Positions 51,408 to 61,195 of a stretch of DNA of 64,000 nt are shown piece after piece. The notes below the pieces were generated by a model. That model saw only the letters and a program-made list of their open reading frames with translations, was not told where the DNA came from and did no database searches. The first letter of the stretch is position 1, and each line of letters starts with the position of its first letter. The stretch covers positions 1 to 64,000 of the forward strand of contig NZ_FTNC01000011.1 in assembly GCF_900156285.1 (NCBI RefSeq), read 5' to 3'. The position numbers and the translations under genes are program-made. Origin of the DNA: Halanaerobium kushneri (GTDB lineage Bacteria > Bacillota > Halanaerobiia > Halanaerobiales > Halanaerobiaceae).

Positions 51408-54203
51408 CTATTTTTCAGCTTCAATAACGTCAGCACATCTCTGACAGATATCTTCATGTTCTTCTATTTCACCAACTGTTTCGTCATATTTCCAGCAGCG
51501 ATCACATTTTTCTCCTTTTGCCTCACTAACTCTAACTAAAACAGAACTTTCCTCGCCCTGATGAGAATTTTCAGCAGTTAGTTGGTCATTAAGTTCAGCC
51601 TGAGAAACTATAAATAAATCTGCAAGCTGATCTATTTCTGCTCCCAGAAGTTCCTGCTGCTCTTCATTAGCAGCTTTTAATTCGACCATGGCTTCTAGAG
51701 AATTCCCAATTTTTTTGTCAGCTCTTGCAAGTTCAAGAGCCTTCGAAACATCTTTTCTTAAAGCAAGTAATTGATCCCATTTATCAATTAGCTCCTGATC
51801 ATAAAAACTTTCCTTTATTTCCGGCCAGTCAGTTAAAAACACACTTTCTTCAGCTTTCATTTGTTCTGGTAGGAACTGCCATACTTCTTCTGAGGTATGA
51901 GGAAGTACAGGTGCTAGAATAACCACCAGACCCATCATGATATCATATAAAGTACTCTGAGCTGAACGGCGGCTTAAAGAATCTGTCCCATCTGTATACA
52001 GTCGGTCTTTTGTGATGTCCATATAAAGTGAACTCATCTCAACTGTACAGAAGTTATGAACATCATGATAAACTCTATGATATTCATAGTTTTCAAAAGC
52101 AGAGGTTACCTTTTTAATCAGATCCTGTAAACGAATCATAATCCAGCGGTCTAATTCTCTGCGGTCTTCATATTCTACATAATTTTCGTCACTATCAAAA
52201 TCACTTATATTTCCCAGGATAAAGCGGTAAGTATTCCGAATTCTTCTATATGCTTCAGAATTCTGCTTTAAAATATTATCTGATACTTTAATATCATTTT
52301 TAAAATCAGAAGATGCAACCCACAGCCTCAAAATATCAGCACCGTATTGATCAATAACTTTATGGGGAGAAACTACATTCCCCTGTGACTTGGACATCTT
52401 ATTTCCTTTTTTATCAACAGTAAAGCCATTGGTAATTACCTCATTATATGGTGCTCTGCCTTCAGTAGCCACTGCAGTAAGTAAAGAAGAATTAAACCAG
52501 CCGCGGTACTGGTCAGTACCCTCAAGATATACCTGGGCTGGCCAGGATAAATTATCGCGAGTCTCCAAAACAGCCTTGTGACTGGAACCAGAATCAAACC
52601 AGACATCCATTATATCTTCTTCTTTAGAAAAATTATTACTATCACAGTGAGGACAGCTGTATCCTGCTGGCAGTAAATCCGCTGCATCTTTTTCATACCA
52701 GGCAGCTGATCCTTCTTCTGCAAAAATAGCTTTAACAGAATCTAAAGTATCATCATTAATTATTGCTTCACCACATTCATCACAGTAGAAAATAGGAATT
52801 GGTACTCCCCATTTTTTCTGGCGTGAAATACACCAGTCTGAACGCTCAGAAATCATATTGCTCATTCTTTCTTCACCCCAGGCTGGATACCATTCCACAT
52901 CTGCAATAGCCTGCAGTGCTTCTTCTTTAATTGCATCAATAGAAGCAAACCACTGATCTGTCGCTCTAAAGATTAAATTACCCTTACAGCGCCAGCAGTG
53001 TGGATACTGATGGTCAATAAAATCAAGATTCATTAACAAATTCTTTTCTTTTAATTTATCAGTAACCATAATATTAGCTTCATCATAATGTTTGCCTGCA
53101 AATTCTCCAGCTTCTTCAGTAAAATGACCCTTGTTATCCATAGGTGCATAAACATCTAAATCATATTCCTGACCAACTACAAAATCATCATGTCCGTGTC
53201 CAGGTGCAGTATGTACACAACCTGAACCCTGTTCTAAAGTAACATGCTCTCCCAAAATTAAAAGTGATTCACGGTCAACTATTGGATGCTGCGCTTTTTT
53301 ATTTTCCAACTCTTTGCCGCTAAATTCTTCACTTATGATTTCGTAATCTTCAATATCAGATTGAGACATTACTGAATCTACTAGTTCTTTTGCCATAACC
53401 AGCTTTTCACCTTCTGCCTCAACTACTACATAAGGATAATCAGGATGAAGAGCAATTGCCATATTAGATGGAATAGTCCAGGGAGTAGTTGTCCAGATAA
53501 CTATATAGCTGTCTTCATTGCTCAGCTTTACCCCACCAACTTCGACCTCATCAATCATCGGAAATTTAACAAAGATTGAAGGTGCTCGATCTTCACCATA
53601 TTCAACCTCTGCTTCAGCCAGTGCTGTCTCACAGTGAGGACACCAATGTACAGGTTTTTTACCTCGATAAAATAAATCTTTTTTTGCCATTTCTCCGAAA
53701 ACTTCTATCTGTTTTACTTCATATTCTTTATTTAGGGTTAAATATGGATTTTCCCATTCTCCCCAGACACCAAGACGCTTAAACTGTTCTCTCTGGCGAT
53801 CAACATATTTTAAAGCATAGTTAGTACATTTTTCTCTCAATTCAGAGATAGAAAGATCTGCTCGTTCCTGATCACTCATTTCACTTGTAACCTGATGTTC
53901 GATTGGCAGACCATGGGTATCCCAGCCAGGTACATAGGGAGAATAATAACCTCTTAAGGTTGCAAATCTGGTTACAAAATCCTTTAGAATTTTATTTAAG
54001 GCATGACCAATATGAATATCTCCATTGGCATATGGAGGACCATCATGCAAAATAAAGGATTCATTACCCTCTCTATTTTCCACTGCTTTTTCATAAATTT
54101 CTTTTTCCCGCCAAAGTTTTTGAAAATCAACTTCTCTTTCACTCAGATTTGCCCGCATTGGGAAATCTGTATCAGGTAAATTAATTGTCTCCTTATAACT
54201 CAT
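51408..54203 (-). CDS. ileS: Isoleucyl-tRNA synthetase
   Basis: IleRS charges tRNA-Ile and edits Val. The 931-residue class I enzyme has the HIGH motif in [15 protein letters not shown] (about residue 60), the editing domain with [10 protein letters not shown] (about 240), the KMSKS motif in [12 protein letters not shown] (about 600) and a C-terminal zinc-binding region with CDRCWKYDE and CQRCADV. This bacterial type 1 architecture includes the Zn finger. It is preceded by an Ile T-box leader. The position next to divIVA matches Bacillus. Confidence 0.97.
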   Translation of the reverse strand: MSYKETINLPDTDFPMRANLSEREVDFQKLWREKEIYEKAVENREGNESFILHDGPPYANGDIHIGHALNKILKDFVTRFATLRGYYSPYVPGWDTHGLPIEHQVTSEMSDQERADLSISELREKCTNYALKYVDRQREQFKRLGVWGEWENPYLTLNKEYEVKQIEVFGEMAKKDLFYRGKKPVHWCPHCETALAEAEVEYGEDRAPSIFVKFPMIDEVEVGGVKLSNEDSYIVIWTTTPWTIPSNMAIALHPDYPYVVVEAEGEKLVMAKELVDSVMSQSDIEDYEIISEEFSGKELENKKAQHPIVDRESLLILGEHVTLEQGSGCVHTAPGHGHDDFVVGQEYDLDVYAPMDNKGHFTEEAGEFAGKHYDEANIMVTDKLKEKNLLMNLDFIDHQYPHCWRCKGNLIFRATDQWFASIDAIKEEALQAIADVEWYPAWGEERMSNMISERSDWCISRQKKWGVPIPIFYCDECGEAIINDDTLDSVKAIFAEEGSAAWYEKDAADLLPAGYSCPHCDSNNFSKEEDIMDVWFDSGSSHKAVLETRDNLSWPAQVYLEGTDQYRGWFNSSLLTAVATEGRAPYNEVITNGFTVDKKGNKMSKSQGNVVSPHKVIDQYGADILRLWVASSDFKNDIKVSDNILKQNSEAYRRIRNTYRFILGNISDFDSDENYVEYEDRRELDRWIMIRLQDLIKKVTSAFENYEYHRVYHDVHNFCTVEMSSLYMDITKDRLYTDGTDSLSRRSAQSTLYDIMMGLVVILAPVLPHTSEEVWQFLPEQMKAEESVFLTDWPEIKESFYDQELIDKWDQLLALRKDVSKALELARADKKIGNSLEAMVELKAANEEQQELLGAEIDQLADLFIVSQAELNDQLTAENSHQGEESSVLVRVSEAKGEKCDRCWKYDETVGEIEEHEDICQRCADVIEAEK

Positions 54204-54240
54204 TTACTTATATAACCTCCTGTAAAAATATATTAAAAAT

Positions 54241-54500
54241 AAAAAAAGTCTCCTGTCCTGGAAGGGACGAGAGACCGCGGTACCACCCTAATTAAAATAA
54301 GTAAGCAGATAAATTTTTTATTTTTAAGCTCACTAATTTTATCTCAGCAATCTTTAACGCAGAAATACGGGTATACTACTGAATTCATATACCGACTCCA
54401 GGGTGATCTTCTCAATTTTCAGTTTCCCGGCTTCCACCATCCCCGGTTCGCTGTAAACTATTAAAAATTGATACTCTCCCTTTCAAAATCAATTTATTTA
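54241..54500 (-). promoter_or_regulatory. T-box riboswitch controlling ileS (isoleucine specifier)
   Basis: The conserved T-box AGGGTGGTACCGCGG is at 54275-54289 on the minus strand. It is followed by the terminator stem (GTCTCTCGTCC with GGACAGGAGAC, 54248-54275) and a seven-T run (54241-54247). In Stem I the strand CAATTTT pairs with AAAATTG; after it comes GAAG, then ATC, then A, which matches the specifier-loop pattern, so the specifier is ATC (Ile) at 54405-54407. Uncharged tRNA-Ile would pair with it and with the T-box to allow read-through into ileS. Confidence 0.96.
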
Positions 54501-54516
54501 TATAGCATTTTTATCA

Positions 54517-54545
54517 ATTATAAACTATCACTCTAAATAAGTCAA
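54517..54545 (-). promoter_or_regulatory. Sigma-A-type promoter of ileS
   Basis: On the minus strand TTGACT (54540-54545) and TATAAT (54517-54522) are separated by 17 bases. It lies just upstream of the T-box leader and about 52 bases after the divIVA gene end, so ileS is transcribed separately from the division cluster. Confidence 0.85.
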
Positions 54546-54596
54546 GTTCTAAAAATAAAGATAACTTTTTGCAATAACTAATACCAGCAAGCTGAT

Positions 54597-55127
54597 TTAA
54601 TTATTTTCTTCCAAATCAGTTTTGCCTTCTCTTCCTGCTTCAACTTCAAAACTAGAATCATCGAAATTTCCTCTCAATGATTCTTCACCTTCTTCATTCA
54701 ACATCTCAAGATGGCTTTCCAGAAGTGTCTGAAAGCGGATCTTAAAGAAATTTCTCTGCTCTCTCAACTGCTCAAGTTTCCGTTTCTCTGAAGCAACCTG
54801 ATCACGCGCATTTTCTTTTATTTTTTCTGCTTTTATTCTTGCTTCTTTAATAATCATTCGAGCTTCATTATCTGCCTGCTCTATTCTTTCAGAAATAGTA
54901 CCCTGGATAGAATCAAGAGTATTCTGCAGCTTATCTTCCATATCTTCATAGTTTTCTATTTTTTCATTCAAAGCTTTATTTTCTTCCTGAAGATTGTTCA
55001 AATCTTTAAGCAGTCTTTCATAAGCAACGCCCACATCATCCAAAAATTCATCAACCTGAGTGGTATTATAACCAAATGTTGACTTTTTAAATTCCTTATT
55101 ATATATATCAAGTGGGTTTAACTTCAA
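54597..55127 (-). CDS. divIVA: Cell division protein DivIVA
   Basis: DivIVA binds negatively curved membrane at poles and septa and recruits division or wall factors. The 176-residue protein has the N-terminal membrane-binding domain (LNPLDIYNKEFKKSTFGYNTTQVDEFLDDV, with the conserved F-x-x-x-x-x-GY region) and two coiled-coil stretches (about 35-75 and 80-140). An acidic tail follows. The start is TTG with AGGAGGG 6 bases upstream. It is the last gene of the division operon, directly before the ileS unit. Confidence 0.94.
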   Translation of the reverse strand: MKLNPLDIYNKEFKKSTFGYNTTQVDEFLDDVGVAYERLLKDLNNLQEENKALNEKIENYEDMEDKLQNTLDSIQGTISERIEQADNEARMIIKEARIKAEKIKENARDQVASEKRKLEQLREQRNFFKIRFQTLLESHLEMLNEEGEESLRGNFDDSSFEVEAGREGKTDLEENN

Positions 55128-55146
55128 AATATCCCTCCTTCTAAAA

Positions 55147-55935
55147 TCAGGTTAATCTTTTTAAAGTTAACTTGATTCTTCCTTTATTCGAAATACCTCT
55201 TTCGGCTTCAACCTTAACTCTACCCCGGCCCCTCACAGAAATGAGATCCCCTATTTCTACCTCTGCAGCCGGATCAGTTTCTATTTTCCAGTTTAATTTA
55301 ACTTTTTCATTCTCTATATCTCTTGACATTTTACTGCGGGAATCACCAAAACCAGAACTGGCTACTGAATCCAACCTCATAGAAGCAACAGTAGTTAAAA
55401 TTTCTTTCTCATGTTGTACAGGTTTAACAATTTCAGACTCTTTAATCTCTTTAACTTCTATGGGTACCTGATGTACTTTATCCAGCTTCAATTCAATAAT
55501 ATCTTCAATTTCAGCTGCCACTATAATCTGAGCAAAATCTGAATGAACAAGAATATCACCAATCATTTTGCGCTTAAGTCCCAGCCCCATTAGAGCCCCT
55601 AAAAAATCTCTGTGACTAAGTTTTTGAAATGCAAAATTACCATTTAGTTGATAAATTTTTATCTGCTTTTCTACTAGGTCTGGAAACAAATATTCTGGAA
55701 AAATAACCAGTCTTTTTCTTTCTGCTCCAGGATAGCCTCCCTCTTTTTTAAAATTGATTTCAGCAATCTGTTCAATTAAAGGAATCGCAATCTCAATCTG
55801 ATAGGGGTTTAAAAAATCTGTTGCCTGAGTTTTATGATATTTTAAAACCTGTTCACATTTATCTAAAATATGTGAACCCAGTATTCTATCTTCTTCTCTA
55901 TATAAATGATTTAATAGTTTATCTTCGTCAAACAT
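55147..55935 (-). CDS. YlmH-family S4-domain RNA-binding protein
   Basis: This 262-residue protein has a YlmH N-terminal region (about 1-170) with PEYLFPDLVEKQIKIYQL and the HRDFLGALMGLGLKRKMIGDI motif, followed by an S4 RNA-binding domain (about 180-255) with LDSVASSGFGDSRSKM. In Bacillus YlmH is reported to bind ribosomes stalled with peptidyl-tRNA and to act in a back-up quality control path. It lies between yggT and divIVA as in Firmicutes. Together with RqcH in this window it would give two rescue-related factors. Confidence 0.93.
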   Translation of the reverse strand: MFDEDKLLNHLYREEDRILGSHILDKCEQVLKYHKTQATDFLNPYQIEIAIPLIEQIAEINFKKEGGYPGAERKRLVIFPEYLFPDLVEKQIKIYQLNGNFAFQKLSHRDFLGALMGLGLKRKMIGDILVHSDFAQIIVAAEIEDIIELKLDKVHQVPIEVKEIKESEIVKPVQHEKEILTTVASMRLDSVASSGFGDSRSKMSRDIENEKVKLNWKIETDPAAEVEIGDLISVRGRGRVKVEAERGISNKGRIKLTLKRLT

Positions 55936-55946
55936 ATGTCCCCACC

Positions 55947-56219
55947 TTAAATTACAATATTAATCAAAAAATTTCTAATTATTGAAAGTGCAAACAGAGC
56001 AATTAAGGGTGAAATATCAATACCTAAAATTCCACCTCTGGGCAGCAACTCTCTAATCGGTCCCAGAATTGGTTCAGTTACATCATAAATAAACTTAATT
56101 ATTTTGCGCCAGCGCATATCACCAGGATTAGGTCTAACCCAGGAAATAATAACTCGAGCGATAATCAATAAATTTAAAATTTCAAAAATAGCGCTAATTG
56201 TTCTTGCTAAAATAAACAT
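55947..56219 (-). CDS. YggT-family membrane protein (YlmG)
   Basis: This 90-residue protein has two hydrophobic segments (about 5-27 and 63-85) with the YggT signature between them: ARVIISWVRPNPGDMRWRKIIKFIYDVTEPILGPIRELLP contains VISWVRPNP, TEPILGPIR and the DISPLIAL segment that follows. The function is unknown; plant and bacterial relatives affect membrane or division processes. It sits between yggS and ylmH in the conserved ylm order. Confidence 0.93.
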   Translation of the reverse strand: MFILARTISAIFEILNLLIIARVIISWVRPNPGDMRWRKIIKFIYDVTEPILGPIRELLPRGGILGIDISPLIALFALSIIRNFLINIVI

Positions 56220-56236
56220 TATTCTTCCTCCAGATT

Positions 56237-56941
56237 CTAATATTCTCTTTCGCCAAATATTGCTGAGCCAACCCGGACAATGGTAGCCCCTTCTTCCACA
56301 GCAAGCTGATAATCATTTGACATGCCCATTGAAAGTTCTTTAAGAGGAATAACCTCTTTTGAAAGCTGATCAAATAATTTTTTCATATCTTTAAAATATG
56401 AACGTAATTTTTCAGCATCATCTAAATATGGTAAAACGGTCATTAGACCTTCAACTTTAAGATAATCGAAATTAGTTATTTTCTTTAAAAAGTCTTCAGC
56501 TTTTTCAGGGGTTATTCCAAATTTATTTTCATCCCCTGCAATATTAATTTCAATCAAAACAGGTATCTCTCTTTTATTTTTTTTAGCTCTTTTGTTAACT
56601 TCTTTGGCCAGTCTAAAACTATCAATTGACTCTATCATCTTACAATTTTTCATTCTCATTAGATATTTTACTTTATTTCTCTGCAAATGTCCAATAAAAT
56701 GCCAGTCCAGGGTAATATTTTCCGCTGTTAACATTTCATTTTTTTCTTCCAGCTCCTGAACTCGATTTTCACCAAAAAAATTGATGCCTGCTTCAGCTAA
56801 AATTTTAATGTCGTCTAAACTCTGATTTTTACTTACAGCAAGTAGAGTTATATCCTGATAATTCCTGTTAGCTCTACCGGCTGCTGCTTTTATATTTTCT
56901 TTAACCTGATTAAAGTTAGAAATCAACTTTTCTTTCTCCAT
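56237..56941 (-). CDS. YggS-family PLP-binding protein (YlmE)
   Basis: YggS-type proteins bind pyridoxal phosphate and maintain PLP balance; they have no proven catalytic reaction. The 234-residue single TIM-barrel protein has the PLP lysine in LLAVSKNQ (about residue 36), the FGENRVQE motif, WHFIGHLQRNK and the phosphate-binding SMGMSNDYQLAVEEGATIVRVGSAIFG. ATG at 56941 has GGGAGG 9 bases upstream, partly over the previous stop. In Bacillus sepF follows this gene; here yggT follows and no sepF is seen. Confidence 0.95.
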   Translation of the reverse strand: MEKEKLISNFNQVKENIKAAAGRANRNYQDITLLAVSKNQSLDDIKILAEAGINFFGENRVQELEEKNEMLTAENITLDWHFIGHLQRNKVKYLMRMKNCKMIESIDSFRLAKEVNKRAKKNKREIPVLIEINIAGDENKFGITPEKAEDFLKKITNFDYLKVEGLMTVLPYLDDAEKLRSYFKDMKKLFDQLSKEVIPLKELSMGMSNDYQLAVEEGATIVRVGSAIFGEREY

Positions 56942-56945
56942 TAAC

Positions 56946-57848
56946 CTAAGCCTCCCTACCATAATCAAAGTCCTCAGGATTTGTAATTATTTCCTCACCT
57001 ATATCCAGACCATTAACTATTACATACTGAGAATTTCCATTTAAAATTACTACTTTCTGAAATTCATATTTGTTATAACCACTGACTTTAAGTACTCCCT
57101 GACCCGAAGGTTGATTAAAAACTGCTTTCCTGGGAATTTTAATACCACGATAAATATTTTTAATAATATTTATATTAATTCTTCTTCTATTAATCCAGCG
57201 AGAAATAAATTGATCTAATTCAATAACAAAAAAGGTATTATTTAAATTATGACGAATATCAACAATTTTTGCCTCAATAAGTTTATCAGAATTTTTCTGT
57301 TCTAAAAAGATCAACTCATTAGTTCGAAATCTTTTTACCTGAGAATTTGGGATTTGGGCTACTAAATAAAGTTTAAAATTATTAATAATTCTGTATAATG
57401 GCTCTTCTTTTTTTATTCGGTCACCGGACAACAGATGTCTATAATTTCCCTTTAATTCTTCAAAATTACTTAAATTTATTTGTTTTAAATCATTAGCATT
57501 AACTTTATTTTCCAGTCCATCAACCGCAAAACTAACTATCCCTGCCTCTTTATTAAATATCTTCTGCAGCTGATTAGAAGATTTAATTTCTGCCAATTTA
57601 ATTCCCGAAGCAAGTCGATCACCTTCTCCAACCATAAGTTTGACTTTCCCTGATACTGGGGATTTTATAACTTCTTCATCCCGGACTATTAAGGCATCAG
57701 ACCAGAAACCATCAATAACTTCCCCCTGGGCAGCCAGTATCGTCTCAAATCTAGCTGCACCAAAAAGCTGGATTCCAATAATTAAAGTAATTACTAATAT
57801 AAATATTATAACAAAGGGTTTAAAACTTGTAGAACTTTTTTTTGCCAT
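56946..57848 (-). CDS. HlyD-like membrane-fusion/adaptor protein
   Basis: This 300-residue protein has one N-terminal membrane helix (about 10-30) and a long extracytoplasmic region. The latter has the barrel-sandwich pattern of HlyD-type adaptors: SPVSGKVKLMVGEGDRLASG (about residue 60), PLYRIINNFKLYLVAQIPNS, and the C-terminal IPRKAVFNQ plus VLNGNSQYVIVNGLDIGEEI segments. No partner transporter is next to it. It lies between ftsZ and yggS. Similar genes occur in division clusters of some clostridia and halanaerobia. The role is unknown. ATG at 57848 has AAGGTG upstream. Confidence 0.75.
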   Translation of the reverse strand: MAKKSSTSFKPFVIIFILVITLIIGIQLFGAARFETILAAQGEVIDGFWSDALIVRDEEVIKSPVSGKVKLMVGEGDRLASGIKLAEIKSSNQLQKIFNKEAGIVSFAVDGLENKVNANDLKQINLSNFEELKGNYRHLLSGDRIKKEEPLYRIINNFKLYLVAQIPNSQVKRFRTNELIFLEQKNSDKLIEAKIVDIRHNLNNTFFVIELDQFISRWINRRRININIIKNIYRGIKIPRKAVFNQPSGQGVLKVSGYNKYEFQKVVILNGNSQYVIVNGLDIGEEIITNPEDFDYGREA

Positions 57849-57876
57849 CAGCATCACCTTAAAAGAAAAAGATAAT

Positions 57877-57908
57877 TTAAATCCTGATGTTGCAACATCA
57901 GGATTTAA
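57877..57908 (-). terminator. 32-base perfect palindrome after ftsZ
   Basis: TTAAATCCTGATGTTG is followed directly by its exact reverse complement. As RNA it would form a strong hairpin with a very small loop 7 bases after the ftsZ stop, followed only by a weak T-run (ATTATCTTTTTC). It may partly terminate transcription or stabilise the ftsZ end of the mRNA. It overlaps no gene. Confidence 0.7.
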
Positions 57909-57914
57909 TTATTA

Positions 57915-59000
57915 TTATCCTTTTTTATTTCTTAAAAAAGCTGGTATATCAAGATCATCACCAGAAAAACTTTCCATTTCAAAGTCTTCTTCTGGCATTT
58001 CTTCTCCCGCGGAACTGGAGTTATTCTCAACTCTCTTTTTAGGAGAACCAGCATCAAAACCAGTTGCAATAACTGTAACCTTAACCTCACTATCAAATTC
58101 TTCGTCTATTACAGCGCCCAGAATAATATTTGCATCCGGGTCAGCTACTTCCTGAATAACTCTAGCGGCTTCGTTGGCTTCGTGAATACCTAAATCCATT
58201 CCACCTGTTATATTTAATAATACACCTCTGGCTCCATCAATAGAAGCCTCCAGCAAAGGAGAAGCAATAGCAAGTTTAGCCGCCTCTGTTGCTCTATTAT
58301 CACCATCAGCTCTACCAATTCCCATTAAAGCAGAACCAGCATCAGTCATAATAGTCTTAACATCAGCGAAATCCAGGTTAATAATACCGGTAATTGTAAT
58401 TAAATCGGAAATACCCTGTACACCCTGCCTCAAAACATTATCAGCAATTTTAAAGGCATCCATTAGGCTTGTTTGTTTTTCAGCAACCTCAAGCAAACGA
58501 TCATTTGGAATTACAATTAAGGTATCAACCTTATTTTTTAACTCTTCAATCCCTGAAATAGCATTGTTCATTCGTTTTTTACCTTCAACTGTCAGCGGTT
58601 TGGTTACAACTCCAACTGTTAGCGCTCCCTGCTTTTTTGCTGCTTCTGCAACTACAGGAGCTGCTCCAGTACCTGTTCCTCCACCCATACCTGCAGTTAT
58701 AAAAACCATATCTGCTCCATCTATAGCCTGGGAAATTTCTTCCTTATTTTCTTCTGCAGCCTCAAAACCAATTTGCGGATCTGAACCTGCCCCCAGCCCT
58801 CGGGTTATTTTTTCCCCAATTCTGATTGTAACACCTGCATTAGATGCCATTAAGGCCTGAGCATCAGTATTTACAGCTATAAACTCAACTCCATCCAGTC
58901 CCTCTTCTATCATTCTATTTACGGCGTTATTACCGCCTCCACCTACACCAACTACTTTTATATTTGCAAACTGTTCAATTTCTGTTCCAATATCAAACAC
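57915..59000 (-). CDS. ftsZ: Cell division protein FtsZ
   Basis: FtsZ is the tubulin-like GTPase of the Z-ring. The 361-residue protein has [14 protein letters not shown] (about residue 16), the tubulin signature [10 protein letters not shown] (about 104), [11 protein letters not shown] (about 205, T7 loop and catalytic Asp) and the C-terminal partner-binding tail [11 protein letters not shown] that follows a short acidic linker. Everything needed for polymerisation and FtsA binding is visible. ftsA precedes it by 58 bases. Confidence 0.98.
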   Translation of the reverse strand: MFDIGTEIEQFANIKVVGVGGGGNNAVNRMIEEGLDGVEFIAVNTDAQALMASNAGVTIRIGEKITRGLGAGSDPQIGFEAAEENKEEISQAIDGADMVFITAGMGGGTGTGAAPVVAEAAKKQGALTVGVVTKPLTVEGKKRMNNAISGIEELKNKVDTLIVIPNDRLLEVAEKQTSLMDAFKIADNVLRQGVQGISDLITITGIINLDFADVKTIMTDAGSALMGIGRADGDNRATEAAKLAIASPLLEASIDGARGVLLNITGGMDLGIHEANEAARVIQEVADPDANIILGAVIDEEFDSEVKVTVIATGFDAGSPKKRVENNSSSAGEEMPEEDFEMESFSGDDLDIPAFLRNKKG

Positions 59001-59058
59001 TAATTTTCCCTCCCCGTTAAGGATAATATGTAAGCTTTAAGAATACTTCCAGCTGGCA

Positions 59059-60345
59059 TTAGAAAAATTCACTAAACCAGTTTTTTAATTTACTAAAAAA
59101 CCCACTTACAATTTCTTTGCTATTATTACTATTATTACTACTTAACTTACTATTCTTTGCATCTTCATTTTCTAAAGCAAATTCAATTAAACCAACAGCT
59201 GTAGAGAATATAGCTCGTGGTATAGTATCACCCTTTTTTATATATACGGGATTATCAATAACATTAGACAGTCCACTAACGTAATCAGGCTCACCAATTC
59301 TTACAGGTAATTCTGTAATATCAGAAGCTAACTTTTCAGATCCTTCCAATAAAGAAGCTCCACCTGTTAAAATCATTCCAGCCGGTGTAAGATCAGCCGA
59401 TCCTGCACTATTTAATTCCTTTTTTACCATTGAAAATACTTCTGTCATCCGCGGCTCAATTACCTGACACAACATTTTACGAGATAATTTTTTTCTTTCC
59501 TTACCACTAGCTGCCAGAACTTCAATTTTCTCCTGTTCATCAATTTCGGCCGGTAAGACTGAACCATGCATAATTTTAATTTTCTCAGCTTCAGAAACCG
59601 GCGTTCTTAAGCCTACAGCAATATCATTACTTACATGATTACCTCCAACAGGTAAAACTGAAGTGTGAGCTATACTGCCTTCATGAAAAACAATTACATC
59701 AGTAGTTCCCCCACCAATATCAACCAGAACGGCACCCAGATCCTTCTCATCATCTGATAACACAGCCTGACTGGAAGCCAGCGGTTCTAAAACCACCTCA
59801 TCCACACTTAAACCAGCTCTTAAAACACTTTTTACCAGATTTTGAATTGAAGTAGAAGCTCCTTTAATTATATGAGTTTCCACTTCCAGACGCACCCCTG
59901 ACATCCCCAGAGGGTCCTGAATCCCGGGACTTCCATCTACAATAAATTCTCTGGGAAGTACATGTAATATATCTTCCTCAGCTGATACCGGAACAATTCG
60001 GGCTGCATCAATTACTCTTTTTATATCACTTTCTTTTATTTCTTTCTCGTCTCCAGTTACTGCAACTACTCCATGACTGTTGATAGACTTGATATGTGAA
60101 CCAGCAATACCAACATAAGCAGAGTCAACCTTTTGACCGGCCATTCTTTCTGCTTTTTGAACAGCACTTTTTATTGCATGGCTGGTTTTATCTATATCAA
60201 CTACAATTCCTTTGCGGAGGCCGTTAGATGGAGCTAAACCAATCCCGACAATCTCTATATTATTTTCTCCACTTACTTCTGCTATTAATGCACAAATCTT
60301 GGTAGTACCGATATCAAGTCCGGTAACTATTTTTCTTCTTTTCAC
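59059..60345 (-). CDS. ftsA: Cell division protein FtsA
   Basis: FtsA is the actin-like membrane tether of FtsZ. The 428-residue protein has GLDIGTTKICALIAE at the N-terminus, the SHMA-type 1C domain (about 85-165), the phosphate-binding DIGGGTTDV (about 210), and GGASLLEG (about 335). A C-terminal amphipathic helix (FFSKLKNWFSEFF) is expected to bind the membrane. The start is GTG with AAAGGAGG 9 bases upstream. Confidence 0.97.
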   Translation of the reverse strand: MKRRKIVTGLDIGTTKICALIAEVSGENNIEIVGIGLAPSNGLRKGIVVDIDKTSHAIKSAVQKAERMAGQKVDSAYVGIAGSHIKSINSHGVVAVTGDEKEIKESDIKRVIDAARIVPVSAEEDILHVLPREFIVDGSPGIQDPLGMSGVRLEVETHIIKGASTSIQNLVKSVLRAGLSVDEVVLEPLASSQAVLSDDEKDLGAVLVDIGGGTTDVIVFHEGSIAHTSVLPVGGNHVSNDIAVGLRTPVSEAEKIKIMHGSVLPAEIDEQEKIEVLAASGKERKKLSRKMLCQVIEPRMTEVFSMVKKELNSAGSADLTPAGMILTGGASLLEGSEKLASDITELPVRIGEPDYVSGLSNVIDNPVYIKKGDTIPRAIFSTAVGLIEFALENEDAKNSKLSSNNSNNSKEIVSGFFSKLKNWFSEFF

Positions 60346-60380
60346 AACAGTCTACCTCCTTTCTTATCCAAACACTTATT

Positions 60381-60410
60381 ATTATAAACTTTTTTATTAA
60401 TTAGGCTCAA
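60381..60410 (-). promoter_or_regulatory. Probable promoter of ftsA-ftsZ
   Basis: On the minus strand TTGAGC (60405-60410) and TATAAT (60381-60386) are separated by 18 bases, within the 119-base gap between ftsQ and ftsA. It would give ftsAZ transcription independent of the wall-synthesis genes. Confidence 0.62.
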
Positions 60411-60464
60411 TTTAAATAATTCAATATAAAATATATTATTCCTTTATTATAAAGAAAATAATAT

Positions 60465-61160
60465 TTATTTTAGTTTAATCACAGGGTGTTTAGTGACCTG
60501 CAAATTTATATAATCAATTTCTTTATCCTGATTATTTTCTAATATAGAGTTCAAAATAGCAAACTTCTCTTCCAGCTTGTTATTTCTGCCCAGATTAACT
60601 CCGCCTCCCTTTCGCAGATAAAGTCTATAAATATCATCTCTAAAATCTACTTTTTTTATCTTTTTTAAATAATTTGATTCCAGATCATTTAATACTTTAA
60701 TCATGTCATCTGTATAATGAGGAAATTTTATTTTATTACCGGAAAAATAATAAGGGAAATTTTCGAATTGAGGAACAGATAGTTCTTTATCCAATTTTTT
60801 TTCTCCTAAAATAATCCCGTCGGCAGAAAAAATTAACTTGTGCTCATTATTCTTAAGCCAGGCAATAGCCGTTCTTTCCTCTATGACAACATGTACTGTT
60901 GAAGGAAATGATTTTTCTATTCGAACAGATGAAATCAAATTATGTTTTAATAAACTTTTTTTTAATTCTTCTTCATTTAAAAATAATAAATTTTTACCAT
61001 AGAATTTATTGATATTAGTCCTCAATTCATTTTTATCAATTTCTGTCCTGGAATGAAAAACAAAATCCCTGACATCAAAAAAAGGAGAAAAAAGAAATGA
61101 AATGAATGTTAAAAGTATAAAAAACAAAATTAATAATACTATTTGATATTTTTTCTCCAT
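60465..61160 (-). CDS. ftsQ: Cell division protein FtsQ/DivIB
   Basis: FtsQ/DivIB is a single-pass divisome protein that scaffolds FtsL and FtsB. The 231-residue protein has an N-terminal membrane helix (about 6-25), then a POTRA domain starting FDVRDFVFHSRTEI and running through LKHNLISSVRIEKSFPSTVHVVIEERTAIAW. This last segment is the most conserved part of the family. An FtsQ-type beta domain follows. It lies between murC and ftsA; murB, which often sits just before ftsQ, is absent here. Confidence 0.92.
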   Translation of the reverse strand: MEKKYQIVLLILFFILLTFISFLFSPFFDVRDFVFHSRTEIDKNELRTNINKFYGKNLLFLNEEELKKSLLKHNLISSVRIEKSFPSTVHVVIEERTAIAWLKNNEHKLIFSADGIILGEKKLDKELSVPQFENFPYYFSGNKIKFPHYTDDMIKVLNDLESNYLKKIKKVDFRDDIYRLYLRKGGGVNLGRNNKLEEKFAILNSILENNQDKEIDYINLQVTKHPVIKLK

Positions 61161-61195
61161 TAATATCCCTCACATGATTAAGAATCAACACTGGA

